Below, piece by piece: positions 23,772 to 36,215 of a stretch of 64,000 nt of DNA. Under the pieces are notes generated by a model. It saw nothing but the letters and a program-made list of their open reading frames with translations. It was not told the origin of the DNA and did not search any database. The translations under genes were made by a program, and so were the position numbers. Position 1 is the first letter of the stretch. Each line of letters starts with the position of its first letter. This DNA is from Labyrinthula sp. Ha (Eukaryota; Sar; Bigyra; Labyrinthulida; Labyrinthulaceae): the NCBI GenBank assembly GCA_015227615.1, contig JAALGZ010000031.1, positions 1-64,000 on the forward strand. The letters are read 5' to 3'.

Positions 23772-26700
23772 CTATACGCTTATCAGGCTTTGTAGAAGAT
23801 TCTTATATACTTCGGGTGCGCAACACTTTGTTAGCATGTCTGAGATATTCTTTTCGCTTTGAATATATTTCACTTGGATGATTTTCCTTTGTAATAGTTC
23901 TTGGCAGTGCAGTAGGTGAACGTCTATATATTTTGTTTTCTGTATTGACCTTCTTCCTTTTAACATTTGGATAGCTGGTTGGTTATCTATTTCAACCAAG
24001 ATGGGAAGTTCAACTTAGACTTCATGGAATTCTAAATATTGTAACAGCATTCTTAGTTTCTTCATACACTGGCTTAAGGATACAAATTCAGCTTCTGCTG
24101 TTGAAAGCGTTATCATAGACTGTTTCTTTCATCTAAATAATAGTGGTCCATTATTGAAGAGAATGAGGTTACCTGATATGCTTCTGCGATTATCAAGTTC
24201 ACTTGTCCAGTCACTGTCTGTTTGTACTCTGAGTTGTATCTTATTACTCTTGCTTTTCTTGAACCTTATTCCATATTTGCTTGTATAACATAAATACTTG
24301 AGTGCTTCCTTTGCTACGGATAGCAGGACTGGATTTGCGAAGTTCACTCTTCTGGCAAGTAAGTTTGTAACATAATTTACATCAGGCCTTGTGTTCAGGG
24401 CAGCATGGCTTAAGGTTCCTACGGTGCTCTGGTATAAACGTTTGTCTTGAAAGGTATCTTTAGCTTCCCATACGTTCTTTGACTTGGACATCGGGTATTT
24501 AACTTGTTTCATTTCTGTGAGCCTGAATCTCTTCGCCGAAGCCTTGATATAGTTCTCTTGGGTCAATAATATGCTATCCTCATCTTCCTTTACCTGATAC
24601 CCTGCATATTTTGCTATTTCGTTTGCTGTTTTTATGTTAAATGATTGCCTTATATGTTTGATTAGATTATCTACTTCTTTTCTTTCGCCAGATATTATAA
24701 TGTCATCAACGTACAGAATTAGATATAGTTTTGGGCAATTGGATTGAGATTCGTGATTTTCAGATGATATTTTATTTTGGGCATTTTTCCCCCCGCATTT
24801 GTAAATGCAAGGATCTGTAACGAGTTGCACAAACCCATAATCCAAAAATAACGAAGAAATAAGAGAGTTCCAGAATTTAGGACTATCTCTTAATCCATAT
24901 ATACTGTGGCTTTCTTTCCAGACAAATGATGTATCAATCCTATCTTCATGACCTTTAGGGAGCTCTAGATATGTTGGCTCACTTCTCGATGCATATAAGA
25001 ACGCTGTTTTGACATCTAATTGTACCTTGACGAATTGAAGATATATTGTAAGCATTGTAACCAATAAAGTTTTTATGCTGTCTGAAGCTGCGACTGGAAC
25101 ATAGTTATCTGCGTTTGGATCTTCATGTTCTTTATCACCTCTTGCAACTATTCTCACTTTTGCTTTTGTTGTGTTGGAGATGTTGTCGTATTTACACTTG
25201 AAGAGTTCTCTGAGAGGTAGTATCTGGATGGACTTTTCTGCTGGCCTTTGAACTACTTGAAACTTCCCTGTTCTTTCAAGGCTATCTATTTTTGCTTGAT
25301 ATGCTTCCTTCTACTTTAATTTTTCTGGATGATTCATTGCTTGAAAATACCACTTTGGTTCATGATGAATAACTTGTTGAGCAGTCTTTGCAGTGTTGTT
25401 GCTTTTCTCAGGTACTATTTCTTGCTCATTAAACTTGGCAGTCCTAGTTTCACTTAGGACATTATCCTTCAGCCATCTGACAATAAGAGATGGTTTCTTT
25501 GTTATTCCAAGAAACTGACAGGGTTCAGCTTTGATATCTAACTTGGATCTTTTAGTAAGTGGCCGTTTGCCAAAACCTTTTGTTCTAAATATTCGGAACA
25601 TAGTTATGTCTGGTTTTAATCCGGTCAATGACTCATGAGGTGTTGTCATGTTGTTTGAGTCTAAAGGATGTTTTTTTGGATTGGAGTTGGGCTGTTTTAG
25701 GTGATATGTAAGTGCATAGTACCAGAAGTTATGTGTTAATTTTGCTGTGTAAAGCATAGCTCTTACGCCGTTGAAAACTATCTCATTTGTAGCTTCATCC
25801 AGACCGTTTTGTTGAGGTGTTCCAACATTACTTGTACGATGAGAAATACCATGTTTCTTGAAGTATTGCTTTAATGAGTTATTTGTAAACTCAGTTCCTT
25901 CGTCACTGTGGAAGATAGTGGCATTGAATTTCCATCTTTGTTGTATTTGCTTGAGTTTCAGTTCAAGCTTCTTTGGTATTTCACTTTTCTTCTTAACTAG
26001 AATAGCCCATCTAAATTTTGAATAGCTATCAGTCAAATTAACTGCATAGGTAAACTTGTGGATGGTCATAGGTTTAATTGGTCCAACTGTGTCTGCATGT
26101 ATTTTTTCTTCAGCAACTCTTGCTACAAATATGTTTCTAGATCTAGTAGGCATTGCAGAAGAATCCAACTTCTGAGAAATACATCCTTCGCAGAAGTGTT
26201 TGTCTCTGTGATTCCTTACCTCTAGTTCATTCTGTATTATATTCTGTCAGTTTTTTAATCTCTTATAGTTTAAGTGCCCAATTCTCATGTGTAACAGTTC
26301 TGAGTCAATAGCAACAGAAGCTATTGAGTTTGTATTATCTTTATGTCGTAATACATCGTTTTTATTCAGAATGTTTGCCCTAATATACCATAAGTTATCT
26401 TGTTTTGAACAACTGTAGTATGAGACTCCTTTGTATTGAATCTCGAGATATTTCTTACTAAATGCTAGGGTGAATCTCGATTCAGTTAGTCTCTTTCCCG
26501 AAACTATATTCGAGTTTGCATCAGGACAAACATAAACATTGTTTACTAGTAGTGTCTTTCCATTATCCAGACGTAGTAGTAAAGATCCATGACGTTTACT
26601 ATATACTCCTTCACCTGATTTTAGAGTACCGACTTTGATAATATGTGGTTTGAAATTGAGAATATCCTTATAACTTGATTCAATATGCAACGTCGCTCCA

Positions 26701-27578
26701 GTATCCAAAATGAAAGATTAAAAAGAATGATATTTTTCTTCATCTCGCGCAACGTTACAGATCGCGTCAGCTCCTTTTAGTCTTAACTCACTTTCTCTTT
26801 CTTTATTTTTAGAACTTGCTACGTTTGCGTTATTGCTATCAATTTCGTTCTTCCTCATATTCTTTAGCTTGATACATTTCTTCGTGGAATGCGATAACGT
26901 CTTGTGGTATTTACACCACTTCTTGGTCTTGCTGCTGATATTTCGTTGTTTGAATTTCTTCTTCTTACTGTTTCCTGATGAATACAACGTACTTGAAGTC
27001 AGTTTTATTGAACTTACTAAGTTGTTGAATTGGATTTTTCCAGAGGATTGTATGACCGCGTTAGATCTTATATTAGCTACCATGGTATTGTAGGAAGGAG
27101 GTAGTTTTCTTATGAGCAACTCAGACAGTTCATGGTCTTTTATCTCTCCGCCAAAGTTCAAACATTTTGAGTGAAGTTCCTTGAACTTGAGTATAGATGC
27201 TTCGACGTTGCTCGATAGTTTGAAGCTTTCCAGTTGAATCCTTGTTACCTGTAGGTCCACTGCTTTATCCCCTTCAAACTGCTGTTTCAGGTCTGTTATC
27301 ATATCATACGAAGTATTGAGATCTTTTACTAATGGAAAGTGTTAAGAAGAGATATGTTTCACGATGAAAAGCATTTGTTCTTCGTTTATCTTCTCTACTT
27401 GCTTCTTTTGAGCTTCAGTGAGTTCCTCTTGATCGATGGTTGTTTCTCCTAGTATTACTTCTTTATTCTTTTTACCTAGGCTCATAAGTGTGCGTTGAAC
27501 TAAATAGTCCCATCGAGGAAAGTCTTTCGGATCTTCGAGGAGGAACAGCTTGTTGGTGGGCTCAGTTTCAGAAGGCAT
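23772..27578 (-). pseudogene. copia gag-pol polyprotein, single frame with six in-frame stops
   Basis: Frame of 1,269 codons from the ATG at 27578. Gag (27578 to ~26720) ends in a knuckle-like WCKYHKTLSHSTKKC with His at the second position. Protease is LDTGATLHI (26708). GAG-pre-integrase is LLHMRIGHLNYKRLKN plus FCEGCISQK. Integrase (26168-25311) has VNLTDSYSKF, SDEGTEF and GTPQQNGLDEATNE, covering the D,D,E residues. Reverse transcriptase (~25310-24130) has VQLDVKTAFLY and the catalytic YVDDI. RNase H (24128-23772) has LSTAEAEF and IDNQPAI. Internal stops are TAA 27342, TAA 26718, TGA 26247, TAG 25311, TGA 24129 and TAA 24015; each is followed by coherent coding in the same frame. Two of them (25311, 24129) sit where copia proteins normally have Trp. 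Confidence 0.88.
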
Positions 27579-27629
27579 GTGGACAACCTTCTTTGTCTTT
27601 TCAGTGGTATAACTTTTAGGCTTTTAACA

Positions 27630-27860
27630 TGTTTGAAAGAGATGATATGTAGGAACCAAGTTTTATTAACAATATGTGAATTCTTTTCTTAACTATGGTT
27701 TTACTTATTCCTTTTTTTCGAGTTTAAAAGGTGGTATTTGCTCTCAATTTATCTCACTATCCTATTCTATATTTCTAACTTCCTGTTCGTACGTTTAGTC
27801 TGGTACGTTACAGTCTATTTATCTGTTCCAAGTATTCTAACAATATATATATTCAATACA
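27630..27860 (-). repeat. 5' LTR of copia element 2
   Basis: On the plus strand it begins TGTTTGAAAGAGATGATATG and ends ATATATTCAATACA. It is the partner of 23435-23660 and should contain the element promoter; none is recognisable by eye. Confidence 0.9.
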
Positions 27861-27865
27861 CTCGG
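27861..27865. repeat. 5-bp target-site duplication (right), CTCGG
   Basis: Matches 23430-23434 exactly. Confidence 0.85.
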
Positions 27866-28111
27866 GTCTGCAGGGTATGGAATCTTGCATATTTTGGGAT
27901 AGTTTTTTGTACGCCACTTAATTCTTAGAGTATTAAATTTTATTTGTTTCAACGATGTTGAATTACTCTGCCCGCTGCTGAATATCTAAATTTTCCCGCA
28001 TGTGCAAAATAAGAAAAGTTCATACCTACTCTATGTGACTATGTTAACTAGCTAAAGAAGTTTGTACAAAGTGATCCTCCAAATCATTCGGAATTGCAGA
28101 AGAGAAAAACA

Positions 28112-30491
28112 ATGACAACAACAGAAGAAATGAGTGATGACCTTAGTTGGGCTAACCAAATTAAAATAGATTGTCGGCAGCTTGAGACAAGGAAATCGCA
28201 TCGCACAAAAGCAGAAGTCTTTGAACGTTTAGGACGGCTGATTTCTGAAGCCAAACAAAATGATCTGCTTATTGCATCAGTAGCTGTCTTTGCAAATATT
28301 GTTGTCGAGGATGACGAAGAAGAATATCCAGCGTTGTTAAATGTTTTTAAATATGGGATTCTTGAAAGAGTAGTTTCCTTGGGAAACAAAATACTTGAAG
28401 AAAAAAATACAGAAGATACATTCCTCTTAAGAGTCGTTGCGACATCTTTGAGTAACTTTTCAATGCAGTTGAATATACGACCTGTTTTCGTGTTTGGGGG
28501 AAAAGATAAAGAAGATGAAAAAGATAGAGAAATTCGTGAACGAGCTGAAAATATTGTTCAAAACACGTCAAGAATAGAAAACTCTCCAATACCTTTTTCT
28601 TTAAAACTACTACTTGAAGATTCTATTCCATTTGAAATAAGAAAGATATCTATTCAGATTTTGATTAAACTCAGTGATTTTTCTGTGTTGAAACTTCAAA
28701 TTTTGAACAATGATTTGTTTCTAAAAGTTATTGAAAGAATGAGAACATTTTATGCGAGTGAAGATGTTGATGAACAACAAGGTTTATTAGAACTTTTTGC
28801 TGCTGTATTTTCAAACATAAAGAATATATCTGATGTAAATCAACTAGTTTTAGAAAAACTTACTCCTCTAAGAAGCAAAATTGTCAAATACTGCTTAAGT
28901 GATGAAGTTAGAAACTCTGTCAATGGGAATTTATCTTTGAAACTTTTAACTGTATCAAAACTATTTTTTGCTAGTTCAAATACTGAATTAAACCTTCTTT
29001 CATTTTTGAATAAGTTGGGGAAAATAATTAGTTTTCCCTTTGACTCGAATGAAAAATTGTTGCATTTGACAAAATGTTCTTTAAATGAAATACAAGTGTT
29101 GAAAAAAGATCTTTTGCCTATTCTTCAGTTATTGGAAAGTATGGTTGCAGATGGAACTGTGCAGACAAATGCTGTATCTAATGCAAAACTTTTGCTGAAG
29201 TGTGAAGTTGATCTTTGTTTGGGAAAAATATGTTGTGTTTGTTCCTTTGTTATTGAAAACGAGTTAAATGATGCTGTTCAAAGAAAAAAGACTAATGATA
29301 AAGCAGATATTAATAGAGAGAAAGTTATGGAATATGCATTTTTAAGAAAATATGCTCTCTCTATTCTTGCTCAACTTGCAAACTCAGAAGAAAATTGTAT
29401 TTCTTTGGTACAAAACTTACTAAAGCAGCCAGAATATCTGGGAATTTTTGAAGAAAACAGTTTGTTTGGGTCAGAGAATATGCTTCAAGTTTTGTGGCAT
29501 TTGGTTGATACTATGTCAAATTTTGATGTGGAAGGAACTCAATCAACACTTTCTTTATTCAAAAACCTTTTCTTTTGTGCAAGAGTTACAAATCAAGTTA
29601 TTCAAGGGTTAAGAAAGTATGAACCTATTGGAAACTTTATCCTTAAGAAAAAACTCTACGAGAATCAGGATGTTAATATTGCAACGTTTACTGTTGGGAT
29701 CTGTCGATTGGTTATTTCTCAACCTGATCTAATTGGAAAAGATGCAATTATTTCTTTTTTTGGAAAGAATTTTTTGAAGGAAGTTGTGAACGTTGCGTCG
29801 AGTGAGAGTATGAAAATGCATCCTGTGGTAAGAGCAGAGATGGGAAGATGCATAGCTTTACTTTTAAAGCAATCTGAATGCACTGGTATTTTTGTTTTAC
29901 TATTTACTTTTAGCTCTTCAAGAGGTGGTAGGAATTGACGATGAGAATGGGTTTGTCGTTTTAGTTTCAAAGTTTTTTACTTTTATTTTGCAATCAAGAT
30001 ATTCGGTTCTATTGAAAGAAGGATTAGAGGGTCTGCAAGTTGTTTTAAAAAAGGTTTCAAGTAATAGGAGAGAAGAAGTAAGAAAATGCTTAGCTTTTTT
30101 TCCAAAAGGAAATGAAGAAATTGAGATTGGTAAAGAAGGGAGAAAAAATAAAGACTTTTATAAAGATATTGAACAACTTATGACTGGTCTTGATAATTTA
30201 GACCTTACACTTACAGATGAAGATTTAGATATTTCAAAAGCTGAATCCAAAAACGGAACTAGGGAATCATCAAACAGCACCAACAAAGAAGTGATCTTAC
30301 AAGAAAAAGTAATTGAAGAAGAAGTCGATGAACCACAAAGTGATGAAGACTTATCTTCACTCACTCTGTTTGAACGTATTTTGCAGCTTAAATTTGGATT
30401 GGTACCTGTTAACGAAACAGAAGGTTCTGAAGCACCTGATTCTACAGAGATAGAAGATCTTGCTGCTCAAGTGTATGAATCATTAATTTAA
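28112..30491 (+). CDS. ARM-repeat protein resembling SmgGDS (RAP1GDS1), two exons
   Basis: Exon 1 is 28112-29885 and exon 2 is 29914-30491, giving 783 residues. The start is the first ATG of the frame (MTTTEEMSDDLSW). Most of the chain is helical with armadillo-like repeats (for example LFKNLFFCARVTNQVIQGL and ATFTVGICRLVISQ). Two short insertions are rich in Lys/Glu. The last ~100 residues are acidic (EEEVDEPQSDEDLSS). The order of repeats near the C-terminus resembles SmgGDS, a chaperone and exchange factor for small GTPases with polybasic tails, but that family is nearer 560-610 residues. Other ARM proteins are possible; the ARM fold is better supported than the exact family. It converges on ST1, with 208 bp between stop codons. 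Confidence 0.6.
29886..29913 (+). other. 28-nt intron in the ARM-repeat gene (phase 1)
   Basis: Begins GTATTTTTGTT and ends TTACTTTTAG. The length is not a multiple of three, so it is required to join the two long frames: ...KQSECT, Ala from a split codon, then LQEVVGIDDENG. It matches the Roco introns in size and ends. Confidence 0.88.
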
Positions 30492-30699
30492 ATTTATATT
30501 CTCTACTAAGACCATAGAGTACGTTCTATACTGTTTAAATAATACGCTTTTCAAGCTTGTTGGAAGTGCAATTCACTCTACAGTATTGAGTTAAAGTTAT
30601 ACTTAAGAGCTATTTCTTTATCACTTAACTTATAGAACTAGTGTAATGCTACATTTGATCACTATACTCGACCAATACCAACACAAAATAAACTACTGT

Positions 30700-31869
30700 T
30701 CAAACATAAACTGTTCCAGAATCTGCACATATACCTTTTAATTTATCTATAGTGTCCTGCAACTTTCTGTACAAACCCCTCTTATCCTTATGTGCGTATT
30801 TTTGTCTTAGTTTTTCTCTTTCTCCATTATCAACCGTGACTCTATAATTTTCCACTTTAAATTCTTCTTCATTATTTAAATTAAAAAACTCACCAAAACC
30901 CAAAGGCAAATTTGGTAAACTATCATAATCAAAACATTTAAAAAAAGCAGGATCTAAGCGAAGAAGCTGCTGCTCAATAATAAACTTTTCGTTTATATGT
31001 GCATACATCTTCGCAAGCTTGTTCCAACTTGCAAACCATCTTCTTACAGCAGTAGAGATTAAAATGTCCAACGCGTTTCTGTACATAAACATAACTCTAA
31101 AATCTAAGTTCAATGCTTCAAAGATATCAGCAAGAACTCTCACATCTGGAAAATCTGTTTTGTGACACTCGTTTGAAAAATGGCCATTTGGATAACTCAA
31201 CATTCCAACACGCATATCACACATAGTATTTATTATTATGGATCGGTGTTCAATATCCGAAGGCTCATAAGCAACTCCAAGAATAACTTTCATATAATCT
31301 ATCAAACTCTGTTTTCTTTTCTCTCCAACATTTTTGCTACCAAATAATCCGCTTCTCATCTTATTATGGGCAAGAGTAGATGCAAATCCGGTATTACGAG
31401 TAGGATTAGGCAAACATCGCGTATTGTTGGATGAATCGAACATTGGACCAAGAAAATGATGTCCATTCCCTTCTAAACCAACTGCAAAAACAAATTTTAT
31501 ATCAGAGCTGAAAGCTTTTTTCTCAAGCACGTGTGGAATCTGTTCAGTGTCATTTGCTTCTTTTGCAGCTAGGTGGGAGCACCCGGGTTTTTCAGCAGTG
31601 TTTCCCCATTGAGCTAATAGCTTATCAGCTATTGAGTCGAGGTCAAGTTTGTTTGATTCTGGGTAGAGCAAATAAGTGTCCAGTTGTAGATCCTCATTTA
31701 ATGTAGTAGCAGGACCTTCACTCGTCTTCTCAGGTGTTATGTTCAACATTAGTGGGTTGAAAGAATACGTGCTAACAAGATATAATAAAGTTGCACCAAG
31801 AGCTACTCTGCTAAAGAGACGTAGTTTTTTTTTCCAATAACTAAATTCATTTTCTGTTTTGATGTTCAT
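30700..31869 (-). CDS. ST1: type II membrane sulfotransferase-like protein
   Basis: 389 residues. A short basic N-terminus (WKKKLRLF) precedes one membrane segment (~21-37). A stem follows, then a lumenal-type domain. Two motifs suggest PAPS-dependent sulfotransferase folds: FVFAVGLEGNGHHFLGPMF at ~126-144, in the place of the 5'-phosphosulfate loop, and FMYRNALDILIS at 261-272, matching the R-N-x-x-D-x-x-x-S pattern of the 3'-phosphate site. Conserved Cys lie in GCSHL, CDM, ECHKTDF and KCFDYD. It is probably a Golgi enzyme that sulfates a glycan; the acceptor is unknown. The assignment rests on motifs, not on overall similarity. It is the first of six same-strand paralogs. Its 5' half is almost identical to ST2, while its last ~170 residues differ. 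Confidence 0.65.
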   Translation of the reverse strand: MNIKTENEFSYWKKKLRLFSRVALGATLLYLVSTYSFNPLMLNITPEKTSEGPATTLNEDLQLDTYLLYPESNKLDLDSIADKLLAQWGNTAEKPGCSHLAAKEANDTEQIPHVLEKKAFSSDIKFVFAVGLEGNGHHFLGPMFDSSNNTRCLPNPTRNTGFASTLAHNKMRSGLFGSKNVGEKRKQSLIDYMKVILGVAYEPSDIEHRSIIINTMCDMRVGMLSYPNGHFSNECHKTDFPDVRVLADIFEALNLDFRVMFMYRNALDILISTAVRRWFASWNKLAKMYAHINEKFIIEQQLLRLDPAFFKCFDYDSLPNLPLGFGEFFNLNNEEEFKVENYRVTVDNGEREKLRQKYAHKDKRGLYRKLQDTIDKLKGICADSGTVYV

Positions 31870-34800
31870 ATTTTATTACTTAACTACCCTTTACGAGTTT
31901 GTTTTAAACCCTTTTAATAATTTTTAAATTTTTATATTTCTGTTGCAGTATTCCCGGAAGTTTTGAATCTATATCTGTATAAATTACCAAAAAGTTTCTA
32001 AAAAAACCAGAATGAGTGTTTTTTTCAATCCAGTATCAGATTATTTACAATCCAGTACTAGATTATTTACTTATCTTGAGAGTTGAGACATGAATTTCTT
32101 AGAACAAAGTTTAACAATCCCGTAACATATTTATAAGAAAAAGTATAACCAATCTTCTCTATTCTAAAAAACGAGATCATAAATAAATTCTCATTTATAT
32201 ATCTCGATTTCTTGAAATCAATTCTACATATTCTTCTCCGCTTAATAAGAGTTAATCTAAAGATCATTAATATGTAGTATATTATTATAGATAATATATA
32301 TTTAGCCTTTACAACATGTTTACAACTGAAATAAGAAAGGACTGATATATAATATGGGATTAAACATGATTTCACATAAGCTACCAATGATAAAGATTGT
32401 CAATAATTCTCCAGAAGTTTTGAAATAACTTACTCTATGGTAATTAAGTTAGAAGATAAATACCGTACACTCAGGAGAAACATAGGTATTGCTGAGAATA
32501 ACATCATCTTCCAACAAATTAGTTTATAAACTGACCTCAGTTCTACATCTACTCATTGTTGTCTTCTTTCACAGAAAACAGTTGTGCAAAAGGTCATTCT
32601 GATGTACATGAAATAAAAGTTTAAAAGAGTATCCTTATTTGCTTTTAAATATCCTTTCCTCTTTCCTAACTTTCCCTTTTGTTCTTGAACTTTCATAAGA
32701 AGTTTAGTCGTTTTTTTAAATCATTATTAGTGTAGTCTATAGGTTAGCTCTAGTTGTTGCAACCATTATGGTCATGAATTCAAAGTTTGGGAGTCTATAC
32801 GACGTGGAATGAATCTAAATCAATGTACCATGTCTATTTGAAAAGATGTTTACTCTGCTATTCCGACAAAGTTGCACTTTGTCTCATTTGGTTTTTCGAG
32901 TAGTCTTGCATTCTGCTGTAAGTTTATTATAATCAACTGGTTCTTGATTGATTCTGTATAAGTTAACTTGGCCAAAGGGCTCAATCATCTATGAGCCTGC
33001 CATTTACTGCACGCGTTCAGAGCCTCGAGAGTCGAGACTGCAATGTGTCAATAATCATTGTTAAGACTGGTATCAATAGCATCCAGTTTTCACCAGGTGT
33101 TCGTAGATAGCTCTTGGGGCTAACCATGAAAGAAAACTGAATTGATTCGTCAGTTACTGGAAGGATCGAGATTGCGGGTAAGAAATCCGTTTCCCAAAAT
33201 TTTAAACAAAAGTCCAAATTGATTCTAAACAATTGAAATATTGGCCAAAGATATTGAAGAGAAACAATGTGCTCTTCAATACTATAATTATAAGTTTTTC
33301 TTGCAAGAAACTTAAAGCTATTCACAGGTAGATTAAATTTATTCTTGAATGCAACCATAGAAAAGATATTCTTAGCTTTCGCTTTATATACCTATAAGAC
33401 CATTCATTATTGACAATCAGTTTCCTTAACTTTACTGTTCCAAAAATTATCCCCTTACACTTTGAAAGTGCTCCGCATTTTTGCTCCTGCTTAATCGATC
33501 ACCGTTAAGTACCAAACACTCAATACTACATTACTATACTTCAATTATATCATTCGCTAGAATTCCTTTATCTAAAGATAGTATTTATTGAGGCCAGCCA
33601 TTGAGAGGCCACTCGAATTTCATTGGTTGAAATGATTCATTGGTTAGATTAATTATCCAAAAATGAAAATAAAAAGCCAATAAAACGAAAATTCAAACCA
33701 AGAAATCGCGAAACAAGATGTAAGTACAGAGCCACTTAATGAAACAAAAAAACATGATTAAAAGGGAAGCGAAGCTAATTTTTGACAATATTCAATAGGT
33801 TTCTAGACATTAAGAAAAAAAATTTATAACTGTTGTCACTTGAGTGAAGATGAGATTGTGTTTCACCTGAGAGTAGGGTTGAATAGAAAGACTGAAGAGC
33901 AATAGTTGGCGATATTCCCTATGGAGAGGCCAGAAGCAAAAATGGCCAGAAAACGCTCATAATATTTTATTTGAAAACCAAGAGAAAGAAAAAAGGCTAA
34001 ATGTGAAGTAGTTGTTTCGCTTCTTATTCTCATGATTGGTAACAAAATTCTGTGAGAGAAAGTATATAGAACGTGAAAGGAAGCTTTCGCTGCATGTTGA
34101 TTTAAGGGTTCCTGATGGACATGGGGATCAGGGTTAGGTCTTTGATGCTCCTGTTGAAGAAGAAAATAATGTAGTGGCATTTCTTATCCCTGGTGGACAT
34201 AGAGCTTACAGCATTTCTATTGTTTAGGGTCGCTTCAAGGCAAATTTCAGTACTTATTTTCAATCGATCTTATTCATTGAACATGTTTCACCTCAGGATA
34301 TAGAATATGTGCTCTTTTTTAATTCTAGCTTTTAAAAATCCTATGAGCGAAGTTGCATAAGGATGTTACTTGTAAAGATGTTTCCCTACGCCGATTTTAC
34401 CTCCTGATATAAAGTTTTTGTTTTCCTAATGTTTAGATTAAAAGTTCCCATGAGCGAAGGCACAGGTTATTTATTTGTGCAAGGGTTTGATTTTGTTTAT
34501 GATCAAAATGTTGTTTTTGAGGCGTTGTTATATAAGAAGAAGATACTTTTTATTTCTGGGAATTTTTATTCAAAAGATTCCCATTTCGTTGAGCTTGCTC
34601 CGTGCACTGAATGCTTTTGGAAAAGTTCACGGCGGTAATAGGTATGGGTGGATAACGACAAAAAGATGGTTGGTAAGTAGTTTCGAAAACATACTTACAT
34701 GGTAAAATTTACTCCATTCTGATGGCAAACCTCGTGATTTTTTCTTCTTGTTTTTCTCTTCTTCGAAGATAACGTTATCGTACCAGAATGCTGGAGGAAG

Positions 34801-35479
34801 GACATACCCCCACCGGAAAAGGACCCATCGGCATTTTGCCTCAGCACCTCTGTCATTGTTATGACAGTTGCATTTGCCTTTCTTCAACACTCAAGCGTCC
34901 TTTGTTAGGCTTCTGCATATGGTTCTTTCAAAGTTGTTTAAAAAAGAGGATCATTCTGGAGCGCCATGTTGGTAATAGTTGCATTTCCTCAATTTAGTCC
35001 ATCTCCAACTTTCCAATCGTTCTTGCAAGATTTTGAAACGGTATATTATGATTGGCCCAGGTTAAGCAACTGTACTCAGAGTAGATATTACTATCAAGGC
35101 GTTTTAGTGCCAACTTAAAATAAATTGGCGCATGTTTTATTCTCTCTATGATATGGTGCGTCTTATCTCCCTGATCCAAACAGATGAAGCCTCCTGTGAC
35201 CTGCTTGATCCCTTTGGTCCTAATGTCGCCCACTTCCTTTCATACATACTTGCCTTTGGAAGTGAGGTTATTCCACTTTCTTAACGTGGAGTTTGTAGAG
35301 TTAAAATCTTGCTTCAGATGGTAAGCATTGAGCTGATCTATTGTCCTTCCTTTTTGCTTTGATGAAAGTCGAGCTTTTCCCTTTATTTTGGAATGACATC
35401 CTTTCTCACACTATGTGGAAACATGTCTAAGTGTGAGCTGCTTCTTAACATATGCCCAGCCTCTGCTTTCTTAGGTTTC

Positions 35480-36215
35480 TGTAATATTTTTTAGGAAAGA
35501 TTGTTGCTCAGTCCAAGGAAAATGACGAATAATTCCATCGAGGTATTGTTCAAAAATTGCTTCCGATGCGAAATCTTCCCTCACAACTTCCTTTAAACGC
35601 TCCATGAAGAATTTGAAGACAGATCTGCTCAAAGTTTCTGCTCCTGTTCTAAATGATACTGGAAGATGTTTCGTACACCGAATATGTACAGCTCCTGCTT
35701 CCTGTGGTGTTTTGCTATGGCTAAAGAGCCGTCACTGATAATTTCACCAGTTGACTGAAGCCCAAGATGTTGAATAGCACAAGCAACCCTCGTATGCTTT
35801 TCGGCATGCATCAGCGTCCAACCGAGGCTGGGTGTCAAAAGAGAAGAGTCAATACCTACGGAGAAAACGGCCACAAATGATTAGCGAGGTAGTCTGTGGG
35901 TAGTATCGAGCTGTATTTAATCCGAACACAGAGTAATTAACATAGTTTATAGTGCCTCTTGAAGGGTTAAATCTTTCAGTCTAGGTATTCCTTCTGTTTC
36001 AGTCGAGTAGTAAAGCTCAAGCGTTCCACTTTTAGTCAAACAGATTGAACCAACTTTAATTAATCTTTAAATATTTGTGTCTTCATAGTATCTTCCTTCA
36101 TTTGTTGCTCTCTTTGAGTCATGCTAATGTGAGTCTTTATTGAAGTAAATCCCTGTAAATTCACAATGTAGTGCAACTTCTATGGTTGTTAAGGGCGTGC
36201 CATCAAATCCTATAT
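35480..36215 (-). pseudogene. decayed MULE-like transposase, copy in unit A
   Basis: Translated in the minus direction with several stops and at least one frameshift near 35720, this stretch gives the signatures of a Mutator-like DDE transposase: LDTTHRL, VAVFSVGIDSS, LMHAEKHTRVACAIQHL, a second Asp in ISDGSLAIAK and the C-x-x-H block HIRCTKHLPVSF. An alpha-helical region follows (FKFFMERLKEVVRE). The order and spacing fit MULE families; no terminal inverted repeats were located. It is a relic caught in the duplicated spacer. Confidence 0.5.

Larger units (their letters stand above)
23435..27860 (-). mobile_element. complete Ty1/copia retrotransposon 2 (4,426 bp)
   Basis: Two LTRs (23435-23660, 226 bp; 27630-27860, 231 bp) start TG and end CA in element orientation and are flanked by the duplication CTCGG. 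Between them lies one gag-pol frame on the minus strand. The strand just before the 3' LTR carries a short purine run (CCAGGGGTG) that could be the polypurine tract. The LTRs differ at very roughly 15% of positions with a few indels, so the insertion is old. No primer-binding tRNA was identified. Confidence 0.93.
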
